Shown piece after piece: positions 18,796 through 27,012 of a stretch of 64,000 nucleotides of DNA. Source of the DNA: Enterococcus sp. CSURQ0835 (lineage in GTDB: Bacteria; Bacillota; Bacilli; Lactobacillales; Enterococcaceae); contig NZ_CACSLH010000013.1 in assembly GCF_902706605.1 (NCBI RefSeq), positions 1 through 64,000 on the forward strand, read 5' to 3'. The position numbers and the translations under genes were made by a program. The notes beneath the pieces were generated by a model. That model was not told where the DNA came from and made no database searches. It saw only the letters and a program-made list of their open reading frames with translations. Positions within the stretch are counted from its first letter, which is position 1. Every line of letters begins with the position of its first letter.

Positions 18796-19237
18796 ACCTA
18801 TTCCTCCCATGTGTTATTATTTTTCTTGTCATTTTATTTTAATCAAAAAATCAGCTCTTTTGCAAGGATTAGCCACTGCGTTATCTAAATTGATTAAAAA
18901 ATCTTCAACTAGACGAGTTAAATTTGATTGACTAACAGAGCAAATCGGAAGTTTTATGATCATACCCTCAGTAATTATAACTGATATAATTCTATTATAA
19001 ACCAAAACCAGTTATAGTTAAAAAAATATTATGACTTTTTTTATCTTTTTTGTTGTTTTTTTGTCGCACTTTCTGCGTTCTTTATTCTTGGACACTCTTT
19101 TTGATGGTAATCATTAGAAAGTAGACCTTCTTCTTGCTAAACGTTCTGCTTTTTTCTAATATAAAGAAGACAGAGCGAATCCCGCGAGTTGTACGTCAGC
19201 CCGCTTCATTCGTGTATTCTATTTTTGAGGTGAAATG
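18796..19237. other. Long A/T-rich intergenic region with an inverted repeat
   Basis: This 440-bp region between divergent genes has no supported ORF. It contains an inverted repeat, TATAACTG (18976-18983) and CAGTTATA (19009-19016), that brackets TATAAT-like sequences. This is a plausible operator and promoter region for the TetR gene. I see nothing else that I can name. Confidence 0.45.
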
Positions 19238-19990
19238 ATGGATCAACAACCTTATGCGCAATTAGTACTCAACACCTGTTTAAAAGCCGGTAAGATCATG
19301 ATGGAGTCGGGCTCTGAAGTTTATCGCGTTGAAGATACGATGAAACGAATCGCGCAAAACGCTGGCTTTGATGACGTCCAGACATATGTGACCGCGACTG
19401 GACTAGTGGTGGGCTTTCCAACCGAGAATACCAGCCAAGTCATTCAAATCACTAAGCTGTCAACTAATTTAGAAAAAGTTGCGGCGGTCAATCGAGCTTC
19501 TCGTTGGTTTGCAGAACAAGAAATTTCCCTAGCTGAGTTTTATGATGTTTTAGAAAATATTGGCAATGATACCCCAGACTTTCCTTTCAGTTGGCAATTG
19601 CTGGCTGCAGGAGTAGTCAGCAGCACCTTGATGATCATTTTAAATGGGCGCTGGTTTGATTTTATTCCCACTTTCTTGATCGGTTCGATCGGTTATTTGA
19701 TCCACGCATTGATTGATCAAAAATTACAGATGCGCTTTTTAAATGATTTTTTAGCGGCGCTGGCGATTGGCTTTCTCGCGATTCTGGCAGCTAAATTCAC
19801 ACTGGTAAAAGATGTCAATGCTACGATCGTCGGCTCGATCATGCCCTTAGTGCCCGGCCTTGCCATTACGAATTCATTTCGCGACATCATGGAGGGGCAT
19901 TTGATCAGTGGAATGGCACGGGCAACCGAAGCATTTTTCATCGCAGGTGCGATCGGTGCTGGCATTATCGTCGCGTTCAACTTTTATTAG
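19238..19990 (+). CDS. Threonine/serine exporter, ThrE N-terminal type (DUF1212)
   Basis: A 250-aa membrane protein. The first ~110 residues are cytosolic with the motif GxxSxxVE-like ESGSEVYRVEDTMKRIA and ATGLVVGFP, as in the ThrE/DUF1212 family; four or five hydrophobic helices follow, including IVGSIMPLVPGLAITNSFRD, the family's signature loop. It forms one half of a two-gene threonine/serine exporter with the next gene. Two ATGs are adjacent; I use the second (19238) because GAGG is 7 nt away. The two genes are 34 nt apart. Confidence 0.85.
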   Translation: MDQQPYAQLVLNTCLKAGKIMMESGSEVYRVEDTMKRIAQNAGFDDVQTYVTATGLVVGFPTENTSQVIQITKLSTNLEKVAAVNRASRWFAEQEISLAEFYDVLENIGNDTPDFPFSWQLLAAGVVSSTLMIILNGRWFDFIPTFLIGSIGYLIHALIDQKLQMRFLNDFLAALAIGFLAILAAKFTLVKDVNATIVGSIMPLVPGLAITNSFRDIMEGHLISGMARATEAFFIAGAIGAGIIVAFNFY

Positions 19991-20024
19991 CCACGCTAGC
20001 AATCGTTACAGGAGGGATTTTTTT

Positions 20025-20474
20025 TTGACAGTTCTACTTAACTTTGGATTTAGTTTTTTAAGTACCGCGGCTTTTGCTATCATCACAAATATCCCACGTC
20101 GAGCGTTGTTTGCTTGTGGGTTAACCGGCGCATTTGGCTGGATGATCTTTTATTTCTCTCGTATCGTCGCCCAGCAAAATATCGGGTATGCTAATTTTTT
20201 AGCCGCATTAGGGATCGGACTAGCCAGCATTTTCTTTTCGCGTAAAATGCGGATGCCGGTCATTTTATTCAACATCCCAAGCCTAGTTCCACTAGTGCCA
20301 GGCGGTCCCGCTTACCAAGCCGTCCGTGATTTGATGGCGCAAAATTTTAATCAGTCATTGGAAAATATCGCCATCGTATTAGTTACTTCAGGTGCGATCG
20401 CTTTAGGTTTTATGTTCAGTAATCTAGCTGAACGACTCCTAAAGCTCACCCGACAAAATTTATGGCACAAATAA
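20025..20474 (+). CDS. Threonine/serine exporter, ThrE C-terminal type (DUF3815)
   Basis: A 149-aa, four- to five-helix membrane protein that completes the exporter begun by the preceding gene. It has the family loop SLVPLVPGGPAYQAVRDLM, which mirrors the one in its partner. The start codon is TTG at 20025, chosen because AGGAGGG lies 8 nt upstream; the longer frame back to 19908 overlaps the previous gene and has no ribosome binding site. In corynebacteria the two halves are fused in ThrE; the split form is normal in Firmicutes. Confidence 0.83.
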   Translation: MTVLLNFGFSFLSTAAFAIITNIPRRALFACGLTGAFGWMIFYFSRIVAQQNIGYANFLAALGIGLASIFFSRKMRMPVILFNIPSLVPLVPGGPAYQAVRDLMAQNFNQSLENIAIVLVTSGAIALGFMFSNLAERLLKLTRQNLWHK

Positions 20475-20594
20475 ATCTTTAGAAGTGATTAAATTTTTCA
20501 GCTTTTTCTTTAAAATCAGGCGCAAGTCGTAGGCAGAAAACCTGCTGATGTTTTATACTTCAAGTAACTACTAAACGGGTAAGGAGCTGATCTT

Positions 20595-21194
20595 ATGACC
20601 GTCGCACAATCTCGTAAACTTTTAAATGTAATCTCACTGTTAGGCTTGAGTTTTTCGATTGGCTTAGCGATTTATTTTTATAATCTCGGCGTCTTCAGTA
20701 ACATGAGCTCGCTCCAGCATTTAGTCGGTCGATCGGTCATCTTAGGGCCACTAGTGTTTATTTTGATTCAGATCATCCAAGTGATCATTCCGATCATTCC
20801 CGGCGGTATCAGTTTAGCTGCAGGGGTCTTGATTTTTGGTCCTTACTGGGGCTTTGTGTACAATTATTTAGGTATTTGTATTGGCTCACTCATCTTGTTT
20901 GGCCTAGGTCGTTTTTACGGTCAGCCTTTGATCAAACACTTAGTTTCAGAAAAAGTCTACCACAAGTATAGCGGTTGGCTAGAAAATGAAAGCCGCTTCG
21001 AAAAATTATTCGCATTAGCGATCTTTTTCCCGGTTGCGCCAGATGATGCCCTTTGTTTAATGGCTAGTCTGACTAAAATGTCTTTTAAAAAATATGCTTT
21101 GATCATTTTATTAGCCAAACCTGCTTCCATTTTTCTGTATAGTCTGGCACTCTTACAAGGTGGCAGTTTCTTAGCAAATCTATTAGCTCACTGA
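20595..21194 (+). CDS. TVP38/TMEM64 (VTT-domain) membrane protein
   Basis: A 199-aa integral membrane protein of the VTT/DedA-like superfamily. The central segment shows the family pattern: IPIIPGGISLAAGVLIFGPYW, then GSLILFGLGRFYGQPL, then FFPVAPDDALCLMASLTKM. Five or six hydrophobic helices are visible. Bacterial relatives have been linked to lipid scrambling and membrane homeostasis, but its role here is unknown. AAGGAGCTG precedes ATG. It sits 120 nt after the exporter pair and is followed by a terminator whose stem includes its stop codon. Confidence 0.85.
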   Translation: MTVAQSRKLLNVISLLGLSFSIGLAIYFYNLGVFSNMSSLQHLVGRSVILGPLVFILIQIIQVIIPIIPGGISLAAGVLIFGPYWGFVYNYLGICIGSLILFGLGRFYGQPLIKHLVSEKVYHKYSGWLENESRFEKLFALAIFFPVAPDDALCLMASLTKMSFKKYALIILLAKPASIFLYSLALLQGGSFLANLLAH

Positions 21195-21211
21195 TCCCAG
21201 TGGGCTTTTTT
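21186..21211 (+). terminator. Terminator overlapping the stop codon of the VTT gene
   Basis: GCTCACTG and CAGTGGGC form an 8-bp stem with one G-T pair and a 4-nt loop, followed by TTTTTT. The stop codon TGA lies in the stem/loop. Confidence 0.75.
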
Positions 21212-21254
21212 CATTGAAAAGGAGAGGATCGTCATCACCTATTTCACAGTCTTA

Positions 21255-21280
21255 AAAGATCAATCCACAGCCGATCTTTT
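21255..21280. repeat. Inverted repeat at the start of the GdpD frame
   Basis: AAAAGATC (ending 21260) and GATCTTTT (21273-21280) are perfect arms around a 12-nt loop, between an AAGGAGAGG ribosome binding site and the first TTG of the open frame. It may be a structured leader or simply coding sequence of an upstream extension. Confidence 0.4.
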
Positions 21281-21296
21281 CCTGCGGGGCTTTTTT

Positions 21297-22712
21297 TTGT
21301 GGTTCTTCATGCCCTTCAGTTGGCAATTATTTTTTTTGTGCGCTCGTCATCTTGCGGCAGCGGGTCGCCAAATCAGTTTGCTCGTCCTCATTATCATCAT
21401 GCTTTTTTTCTTTAGTCAACTTTTTTTACACGCCCTTCCGACTAAGAGCACGTTAGCTTTGAGTGGAAAATATTTTGGCTTGAGCTGTTTACTCTCACCA
21501 ATCTGGACGACTGCTTTTTTTCGACTGTACTTTAGCTATTTTCCATTTCCCGCTGAACTTTTGGATTTGATTTTTCGAGAACGTTGGAAAATTTTACCTC
21601 TCGTTGCCCTTGGATATTTTGCCATTACGTTTCTAAGTTTACGCCAGCTATTTTCTACTCGGATCATCTGGCAACTAATCGGGATCAGCGGTTTATTTTT
21701 TATGTTGTCTCATTTTAGTTTTCCCCTTTTTCAATTAATCGTTCATTGGCTACCTGATCAAAAACACATTCTTTTAGGTGGAATGCTAAGTTTTCAATTA
21801 GTTAAAAATCTGCTGGCTGTCAGTCAATTTTTACTGATTCGAGTAATCCTCGCCCGCTTTATTCCCATCCGACCAAGTTCAACTACTGCATTTCAATTTG
21901 GTTTAATACTACTCGTAGTAGTGAGCTATTTTATGTTAACGACTCACCAGATAAGAAAAACGTTCCAAACAGAAGCTAACGAGTCCCTGACGATTTCCCA
22001 CCGTGGTGTCACTCAAAAAAATGGTGTCCAAAATACCGTACCCGCTTTGATCAAAACGAGTCAGGCTGCAAAGCCAGATCTAGTTGAACTAGATGTTCAA
22101 GAAACAGCCGATCACCAGCTAGTGGTCATCCATGATCCAACTTTAAAAAAATTAGCTCGGCTTAACCGACGAGTCGATGAACTGACTTGGTCGGAATTAA
22201 AACAAATTCCTTTAACAGAAAATCATCAGCAAGCTCAGCTTAGTTTATTTTCAACTTATTTAAAGCAGGCGAATAAGTTGAACCAATCGCTTTTGATTGA
22301 GTTAAAAGTCACATCTCGAACGAAAGACTCATTGAGTAAATTATTTTGCGCCCGCTATTCAGCGAAGCAATTAGCTCCTCATCAATTGCAAAGTATGGAT
22401 CTGCAAACGACTGAAAACTTGAAAAACAAATACCCCACGCTAAAAGTCGGATATATTTTACCTTTTGACTTATTAGGAGCGCCTCGGACAACCGCTGATT
22501 TTTTGAACATTGAACGAAAAACGGCCACAAAAGAACTGATTGCACATTTACAACGAACAAAACAAGTTTATCTTTGGTCAGTCAACACGCAAACCCAAGC
22601 GGCTTATTTTCGCACCTTACACGTTGCTGGTCTATTGACTGATGACCTGACTGTTTTAAAACAACGACCAGTAACAAACAAAGAAAAAGCTATTTTTTAT
22701 TTTAACCCTTAA
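21297..22712 (+). CDS. Membrane-anchored glycerophosphodiester phosphodiesterase
   Basis: A protein of at least 471 aa. The N-terminal half holds about six membrane helices; the C-terminal half (from ~residue 230) is a GDPD domain that would face outward and hydrolyse glycerophosphodiesters or lipoteichoic-acid-type polymers. Visible: SHRG, ELDVQET, VVIHDP and LIELKV. GVQNT replaces the usual PENT. The start is unsure. The only strong ribosome binding site (21217-21227) is followed by ATC/GTC codons, not ATG, GTG or TTG, yet the frame stays open through a further 21 codons from ATC at 21234. I report the first standard codon, TTG at 21297. Confidence 0.85.
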   Translation: MWFFMPFSWQLFFLCARHLAAAGRQISLLVLIIIMLFFFSQLFLHALPTKSTLALSGKYFGLSCLLSPIWTTAFFRLYFSYFPFPAELLDLIFRERWKILPLVALGYFAITFLSLRQLFSTRIIWQLIGISGLFFMLSHFSFPLFQLIVHWLPDQKHILLGGMLSFQLVKNLLAVSQFLLIRVILARFIPIRPSSTTAFQFGLILLVVVSYFMLTTHQIRKTFQTEANESLTISHRGVTQKNGVQNTVPALIKTSQAAKPDLVELDVQETADHQLVVIHDPTLKKLARLNRRVDELTWSELKQIPLTENHQQAQLSLFSTYLKQANKLNQSLLIELKVTSRTKDSLSKLFCARYSAKQLAPHQLQSMDLQTTENLKNKYPTLKVGYILPFDLLGAPRTTADFLNIERKTATKELIAHLQRTKQVYLWSVNTQTQAAYFRTLHVAGLLTDDLTVLKQRPVTNKEKAIFYFNP

Positions 22713-22716
22713 ACCA

Positions 22717-22760
22717 AAAAAACTGCTGACTGATCGTTAAACATCAGTCAGCAGTTTTTT
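22717..22760. terminator. Terminator after gdpD
   Basis: AAAAAACTGCTGACTGAT and ATCAGTCAGCAGTTTTTT form a perfect stem around an 8-nt loop right after the stop codon. It can act on both strands, as the next gene is convergent. Confidence 0.92.
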
Positions 22761-22813
22761 CACTTTTTCATCCTCATTTATTTTCTCATCAAAATAAATT
22801 CAAAGGTCTAGTT

Positions 22814-23035
22814 TTAAGAAGCAGTTACCCCTACTACTTCTTCAATGACAACATCTTCATACTTCACTAATAAACGATTTTGCAATTCAATCACCGTTGG
22901 TCGGTCGATCGGATCACAGGAAACGACATTAATCAGTACTGTATTATTGTATAATTGCTCAACTACCCCAATGACCTCTTTTTCTAACCCGATTGCCTGA
23001 CACTGATATGAATTTCCAATTTTAATATTTTCCAC
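22814..23035 (-). CDS. Small hypothetical protein, paralogue of 57448-57675
   Basis: A 73-aa soluble acidic protein starting with GTG, set by AGGGGAG upstream. It begins MENIKIGNSYQCQAIGLE and has a predicted beta-rich small domain. The gene at 57448-57675 has a related layout: a GxxYxC segment near the N terminus (GNSYQCQ versus GRNYECR), then a VIGxVxx strand, then a IDRP/VDKID region. I recognise no named family; both may be small OB- or SH3-like modules. It has its own gene unit, with no operon partner. Confidence 0.6.
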   Translation of the reverse strand: MENIKIGNSYQCQAIGLEKEVIGVVEQLYNNTVLINVVSCDPIDRPTVIELQNRLLVKYEDVVIEEVVGVTAS

Positions 23036-23415
23036 TTTAACTCCCCTCTCCTTAAGACGTTTTTATAATAACATAAAAAAACTTAATTGAAAACGTTTTT
23101 TACTATTTTTTTGTTGCTAAATAAACAAAACTATTTTTTCTGAATTTTCTAATCAAAACATTCGTTTATATATGTTTAGTTATATTTTAATTTAAAAGTC
23201 AGAAATATTTCCAAATCCCCATAATAAAGCGTTCTATCTTAGAGTGAACTTCTTAAAAGAAATGTTTTGCTTTTATTGTTTTATTTTTTTGTTCAAAAAA
23301 GTTTAACTCTTATTTTTAAGAATTGGTCTATCTTTAAAATATTATCTTTTGTAATTTTTTATTAATCATGATATATTCGAATAGTAAGTTTAATTTAATC
23401 AATGGAGGACTAAAA
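23036..23415. other. A/T-rich intergenic region without a gene
   Basis: About 380 bp of very A/T-rich DNA between divergent small genes. I see no ORF with a ribosome binding site and no structured RNA. It presumably contains promoters for both neighbours. Confidence 0.5.
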
Positions 23416-23562
23416 ATGACATTTACTACTTTAGAATTACAGTATCGAATCGCTTTTGATAGTGAGTCGAATCGTTTTTTAGCGATCGAAGTAAATAACG
23501 AAGAAAATGTTGCGTATGGGATTACTATCGAACAAGCCATTGTCGCTTTAACCGAAAAATAA
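23416..23562 (+). CDS. Very small hypothetical protein (48 aa)
   Basis: MTFTTLELQYRIAFDSESNR opens a 48-aa protein preceded by GGAGG at good spacing and followed by a terminator 46 nt after its stop, so it is probably expressed. The second half (VAYGITIEQAIVAL) has a beta-alpha pattern that recalls HicB-like folds, but this is too weak for a call and there is no HicA-like partner. The longer frame from 23368 is not supported by a ribosome binding site. Confidence 0.55.
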   Translation: MTFTTLELQYRIAFDSESNRFLAIEVNNEENVAYGITIEQAIVALTEK

Positions 23563-23608
23563 AGGAGCGTGCCTTGCGCAAAATGACTAAAATCGATCCA
23601 AACTGACG

Positions 23609-23641
23609 TCTACCTAATGAAAAAAATTAGGTAGATTTTTT
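23609..23641 (+). terminator. Terminator after the 48-aa gene
   Basis: TCTACCTAAT and ATTAGGTAGA form a 10-bp stem around a 7-nt A-rich loop, followed by TTTTTT. Confidence 0.85.
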
Positions 23642-23658
23642 ATTTGCTCTTTAGGCAA

Positions 23659-23688
23659 CAAAAAAGACCTGTCACAATGGACAGATCT
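23659..23688 (-). terminator. Terminator of the amidase gene
   Basis: On the minus strand AGATCTGTC and GACAGGTCT form a 9-bp stem with one G-T pair and a 6-nt loop, followed by TTTTTTGTT, 19 nt after the stop codon. Confidence 0.82.
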
Positions 23689-23706
23689 CGTTTAGGATAA
23701 GTCAGT

Positions 23707-25215
23707 TTATTTGTTGACACCGTACCAACCAATTCCTTCGTCATTCCAGCCAGCTTTGACCAAGTTATCTTTTTCGCCAGCATTTGCGGTGTAATGATGT
23801 GGGAAAGCAGCTGCATTCTGGTTGTAGACCCGATAGATCGGAACAGAGTGGTTTTTATCTGAGTACCATGCGATCCCTTCGTCATTCCAACCAAGTGATT
23901 TTAAGTGGTCAGCTTCTGCTCGTTCTTTCGTATAGAAATGTTCCCCACCGTTTTTATTGTACAGTCGATAAACAGCATCACCAGTTTCCGGTGCAGCCCA
24001 TGCCTCGCCTTCATAATTCCAGCCAAGCGATTTCAAGTGAGCGACTTCTGCTCCATTTTTCGTAAAGAAATGTTCCCCGCTGTTTTCATTATACATCCGG
24101 TAGATCTGATCAAATTTATCTGATGGAATCTCATAGTCACCAGCAAAATTAAAATCATAGATCGTAGCATTCCCAGCTGCATCTTGCGAAGCGCGGCCCA
24201 TTAATTTTACAGAGTCGCCATCCAATTCTTTTGTTTTCTCGATTGTCACTTCAAAGCCGCTGTTGCCTGCATTTGCGACAGCGGGATACGCTGCTGCTAC
24301 ATCAGGACGGGCTTTATTTGCAGTAATCGGCACCCGGGCTACCTCATGCCCTGCTTGATTCATGAAAAACAAGTAACGCGTTTCATTACTGTTCGCCTTG
24401 CGATTTAAAAACCAGCCAGAAACAGTGATCTTATTTCCTTCGACTTTGAATTGATCGATGGAACCACCTTTTATTTCGATTTGTTCTCCTGTAACATCTT
24501 GCAACAAGTCGACCGCGATATTATCCAAATTCGCTCGGATCTTTGCTACTTCTTCTGGATTATTGATGAATCCTAGTTCCACCAGACGATACGGAATGTT
24601 ACGATCTTGCAAAATATTCAAATTATACAAGTCAGTCCGATAACTCATGCCGTCAATTGGAAATTTTGGATTCCAAGCGCCTACATATTTTTTGATTGTT
24701 TGCGCGATCGCTAAATTTTGCGGCGTATTGTTACCAGGATGAGCGATCACATGACCGCCAGTTCCCGGTCCACCTTCTTTTGAATCGAGATGTATCTCAG
24801 TCACAGACGCATAGCTATCAGAAATCGTCCATGCACCACCACCAGCAACAGAATCTTGATACATATCGCGATTCGGATCATAAAAATCTACCGTTGAATT
24901 TTTTAGCAAAGGAGCATACCGGCGTAAACGTGGCAAGATTTCGTTCCGCGTAAATTCACGTTCATTGGTGCCGCTACCTTGCGCTCCTTTATCGCCGGCC
25001 CCGTGTCCCATCACGAATAAATATTTATTCGAGCCACGGCTACGCGATTGGATCGGCAATCGATTTTTATTTTTTTCTTGAAAATACGTCACTTTATCTT
25101 GCGGTGTCGTCTGACCTTCTTGCACTAATGAATCTTGACCTTCAGCCGCCAATGCTGTCGTCGAAAATGACGCAGCTAACAATAAACTACCTAACGCTAA
25201 AATTTTCTTTTTCAT
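23707..25215 (-). CDS. Secreted N-acetylmuramoyl-L-alanine amidase (Amidase_3) with DUF5648 repeats
   Basis: A 502-aa exported wall hydrolase. A signal peptide (ending TALAAEG) is followed by an Amidase_3 domain (about residues 55-235) with the zinc-site and catalytic residues in MGHGAGD, TNEREF, VTEIHLDS and LVELGFI. A middle domain (~245-350) contains VSGWFLN and AGNSGFEVTI, as in several phage and enterococcal lysins. Three repeats of the YRMYNENSGEHFFT type fill the C terminus. The start at MKKKILALG follows GAGGG; a 19-residue upstream extension is rejected. It lies next to an L,D-transpeptidase that carries the same repeats, so both probably act on the same wall structure. Confidence 0.88.
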   Translation of the reverse strand: MKKKILALGSLLLAASFSTTALAAEGQDSLVQEGQTTPQDKVTYFQEKNKNRLPIQSRSRGSNKYLFVMGHGAGDKGAQGSGTNEREFTRNEILPRLRRYAPLLKNSTVDFYDPNRDMYQDSVAGGGAWTISDSYASVTEIHLDSKEGGPGTGGHVIAHPGNNTPQNLAIAQTIKKYVGAWNPKFPIDGMSYRTDLYNLNILQDRNIPYRLVELGFINNPEEVAKIRANLDNIAVDLLQDVTGEQIEIKGGSIDQFKVEGNKITVSGWFLNRKANSNETRYLFFMNQAGHEVARVPITANKARPDVAAAYPAVANAGNSGFEVTIEKTKELDGDSVKLMGRASQDAAGNATIYDFNFAGDYEIPSDKFDQIYRMYNENSGEHFFTKNGAEVAHLKSLGWNYEGEAWAAPETGDAVYRLYNKNGGEHFYTKERAEADHLKSLGWNDEGIAWYSDKNHSVPIYRVYNQNAAAFPHHYTANAGEKDNLVKAGWNDEGIGWYGVNK

Positions 25216-25445
25216 ACATGCCCTCTTCCCGTAATTTTTTATCCGAAATAAACGATCAGCGTGAGTTGTCATTTATTTCGTCGACTACTTTTTGCCATGT
25301 GAAAATGACAAACTGTTGCGAGTATACTGCAAGTTCACAAAAAAATCAGCAAAACATCTTGGCTTCACCATAAGTTTTAGACTTTCATAAAAAATCGATT
25401 ACAGAAAACTTTACAAGCTGCCACGCTGAAAGCCAGCTACACGCA

Positions 25446-25487
25446 AAAACCGCGAGCAAACCAAAAACTTTGGTTTGCTCGCGGTTT
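25446..25487 (-). terminator. Terminator of the L,D-transpeptidase gene
   Basis: A near-perfect 17-bp stem, AAACCGCGAGCAAACCA paired with its complement across a short loop, followed on the minus strand by TTTTTGCG. Confidence 0.9.
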
Positions 25488-25515
25488 AGATCGTCTCATG
25501 GTCATTTAATTACTA

Positions 25516-26694
25516 CTACCAATGAATGTTGACTGGGGTGCCGGTTGGAATTTTCTCATAAAACCATTTGGCATCTTCAACAGAAAGGATCACACAGCCT
25601 GCTGAGATCCCATCACCAACTACACCAAGTCGATCTGCTAGACCAGCATCGTAATCGCCACCTTTTGGAGCGAGTCCCACACTGTGGAATAAATACAAGG
25701 CATCATACCAACCGATGGCATAATTTGCTCCACCGTAAATGCTCCAAAAAGATTCTACGCGATAGCTATTGATTCGGTAAGAGCCGATCCGCGCATAATA
25801 ATCTGGTCTGACATTTTGTGATAATAATGTATATAGGACTCGATCACCTGATTTAACATACGTTCGCTTTTGATTGAAAGAAACTTCAATGTTCAAGTTG
25901 GGAACATTTAAATCTGGATACGGCCCACCTGTCGTGTAGCGCCAAAATTCTTTGACTAGAGAAAGGTCTTTGCTGTCGATCCAACCGATGACATTATCAG
26001 GAAACGCAATCTCATAATACGTACCATAAGCCGTTTTGACTTCTTTTTTCAATGTTGCTACGTAGCCATCGTATTTACCCGTATTTCCAATCACAACTGC
26101 CTGCCCATTTTGAGCAGCATTTAACACATTCGCATTTTTTACGCGTCCGTGTTGATTTGTCAAATGCGTGATGCTTTGGATATCTTGTTGACCATACGTC
26201 GGTTGGCCTAATGCGTACCAGCCGATCCCTTCATCGTCCCAACCCTTTGCAGTCAGGGCTTGGATCTCGCCATTTTGCAAAGTATAGTGATGAGCACCAG
26301 CTTTAGCGTTTGGATTATACGCCCGATAGATTGGATGTTGTTTGACTTCTGAAGAATACCAGCCGATTCCTTCATCTTGCCAGCCTTTCTGCACTAAAAC
26401 TTCTGTTTCACCGCGTGAAGTCGTATAATGATGATCACCATCATTAGGATTATACACTCGATAGACGGGGACATTACTTTTTTGTGGTGCCGTCCAACCA
26501 AGCCCTTCATAGTTCCAACCAGCTGACACTAATGAATCACGTTCAGCCTCGCGGGCGGTATAAAAATGTTCACCTGAATTTGGATTGTACAACCGAAACA
26601 TCGTTTGACTTCCTTCATCAGCAGCTGAAGCTGACACGCTCAAACAAGCGAGTGCAGCGAATCCTCCTAGACAACTCAAAAAAATTTTTTTCAC
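25516..26694 (-). CDS. Secreted YkuD-type L,D-transpeptidase with N-terminal DUF5648 repeats
   Basis: A 392-aa exported protein. A signal peptide is followed by three MFRLYNPNSGEHFYT-type repeats (about residues 30-165), a ~70-residue SH3-like linker (DGYVATLKKE, GWIDSKDLS) and a C-terminal YkuD domain. YkuD enzymes make 3-3 peptidoglycan cross-links through a cysteine thioester. His337 (LFHSVG) and Cys367 are present, but the motif reads SAGCVIL where most members have (S/T)HGC(I/V)(R/N). The start is GTG at 26694 with AAAGGGG 7 nt upstream. The repeats are N-terminal here, but C-terminal in the neighbouring amidase. Confidence 0.85.
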   Translation of the reverse strand: MKKIFLSCLGGFAALACLSVSASAADEGSQTMFRLYNPNSGEHFYTAREAERDSLVSAGWNYEGLGWTAPQKSNVPVYRVYNPNDGDHHYTTSRGETEVLVQKGWQDEGIGWYSSEVKQHPIYRAYNPNAKAGAHHYTLQNGEIQALTAKGWDDEGIGWYALGQPTYGQQDIQSITHLTNQHGRVKNANVLNAAQNGQAVVIGNTGKYDGYVATLKKEVKTAYGTYYEIAFPDNVIGWIDSKDLSLVKEFWRYTTGGPYPDLNVPNLNIEVSFNQKRTYVKSGDRVLYTLLSQNVRPDYYARIGSYRINSYRVESFWSIYGGANYAIGWYDALYLFHSVGLAPKGGDYDAGLADRLGVVGDGISAGCVILSVEDAKWFYEKIPTGTPVNIHW

Positions 26695-26944
26695 TTGCGA
26701 TCCCCTTTCCACTTGTCAAATGATAAAAAAGCTAAAGCTTTACAACTAAGTGTATAAAAAAAGCGTGGAGATTTCAAGAAAAGCTTCAGCACTATTTGTT
26801 ATTTAAAGTTATTAGTCATCTGTTTATTCTCTTTTTCCATTTTTAAACCAAGTTATTTGATGAAGCAGTTCTAACTTTGGCTAGCGCTTTTCAAATCGTA
26901 AACTGACACAGAAAATTTAATTTTTGTCCTGCTTGCTCAGCATC
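26695..26944. other. Intergenic region upstream of the L,D-transpeptidase
   Basis: About 250 bp with A/T-rich sequence and an AAAGCTAAAGCTTT self-complementary element near 26730-26743. The transpeptidase promoter is presumably here, but no convincing -35/-10 pair is visible. Confidence 0.4.
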
Positions 26945-26980
26945 AAAAAAGCAGCTAGACTAACTTGTCTAACTGCTTTT
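26945..26980 (-). terminator. Terminator of pgi
   Basis: On the minus strand AAAAGCAGTTAGAC and GTCTAGCTGCTTTT pair around a 6-nt loop with a trailing T run. Confidence 0.88.
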
Positions 26981-27012
26981 AAAGTTTTGATTGTTCGCTC
27001 AGCTTTCGTGAA

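Noticed and set aside
23416-23562. HicB-like antitoxin
   Set aside because: Only a short beta-alpha resemblance; no HicA partner on either side.
23784-24123. Plus-strand frames opposite the amidase repeats
   Set aside because: Shadows produced by the repeated coding sequence; no start signals.
15064-26694. A prophage or integrative element in the accessory region
   Set aside because: I found no integrase, transposase, terminase, capsid or att-like repeat, despite the amidase and the tRNA gene.
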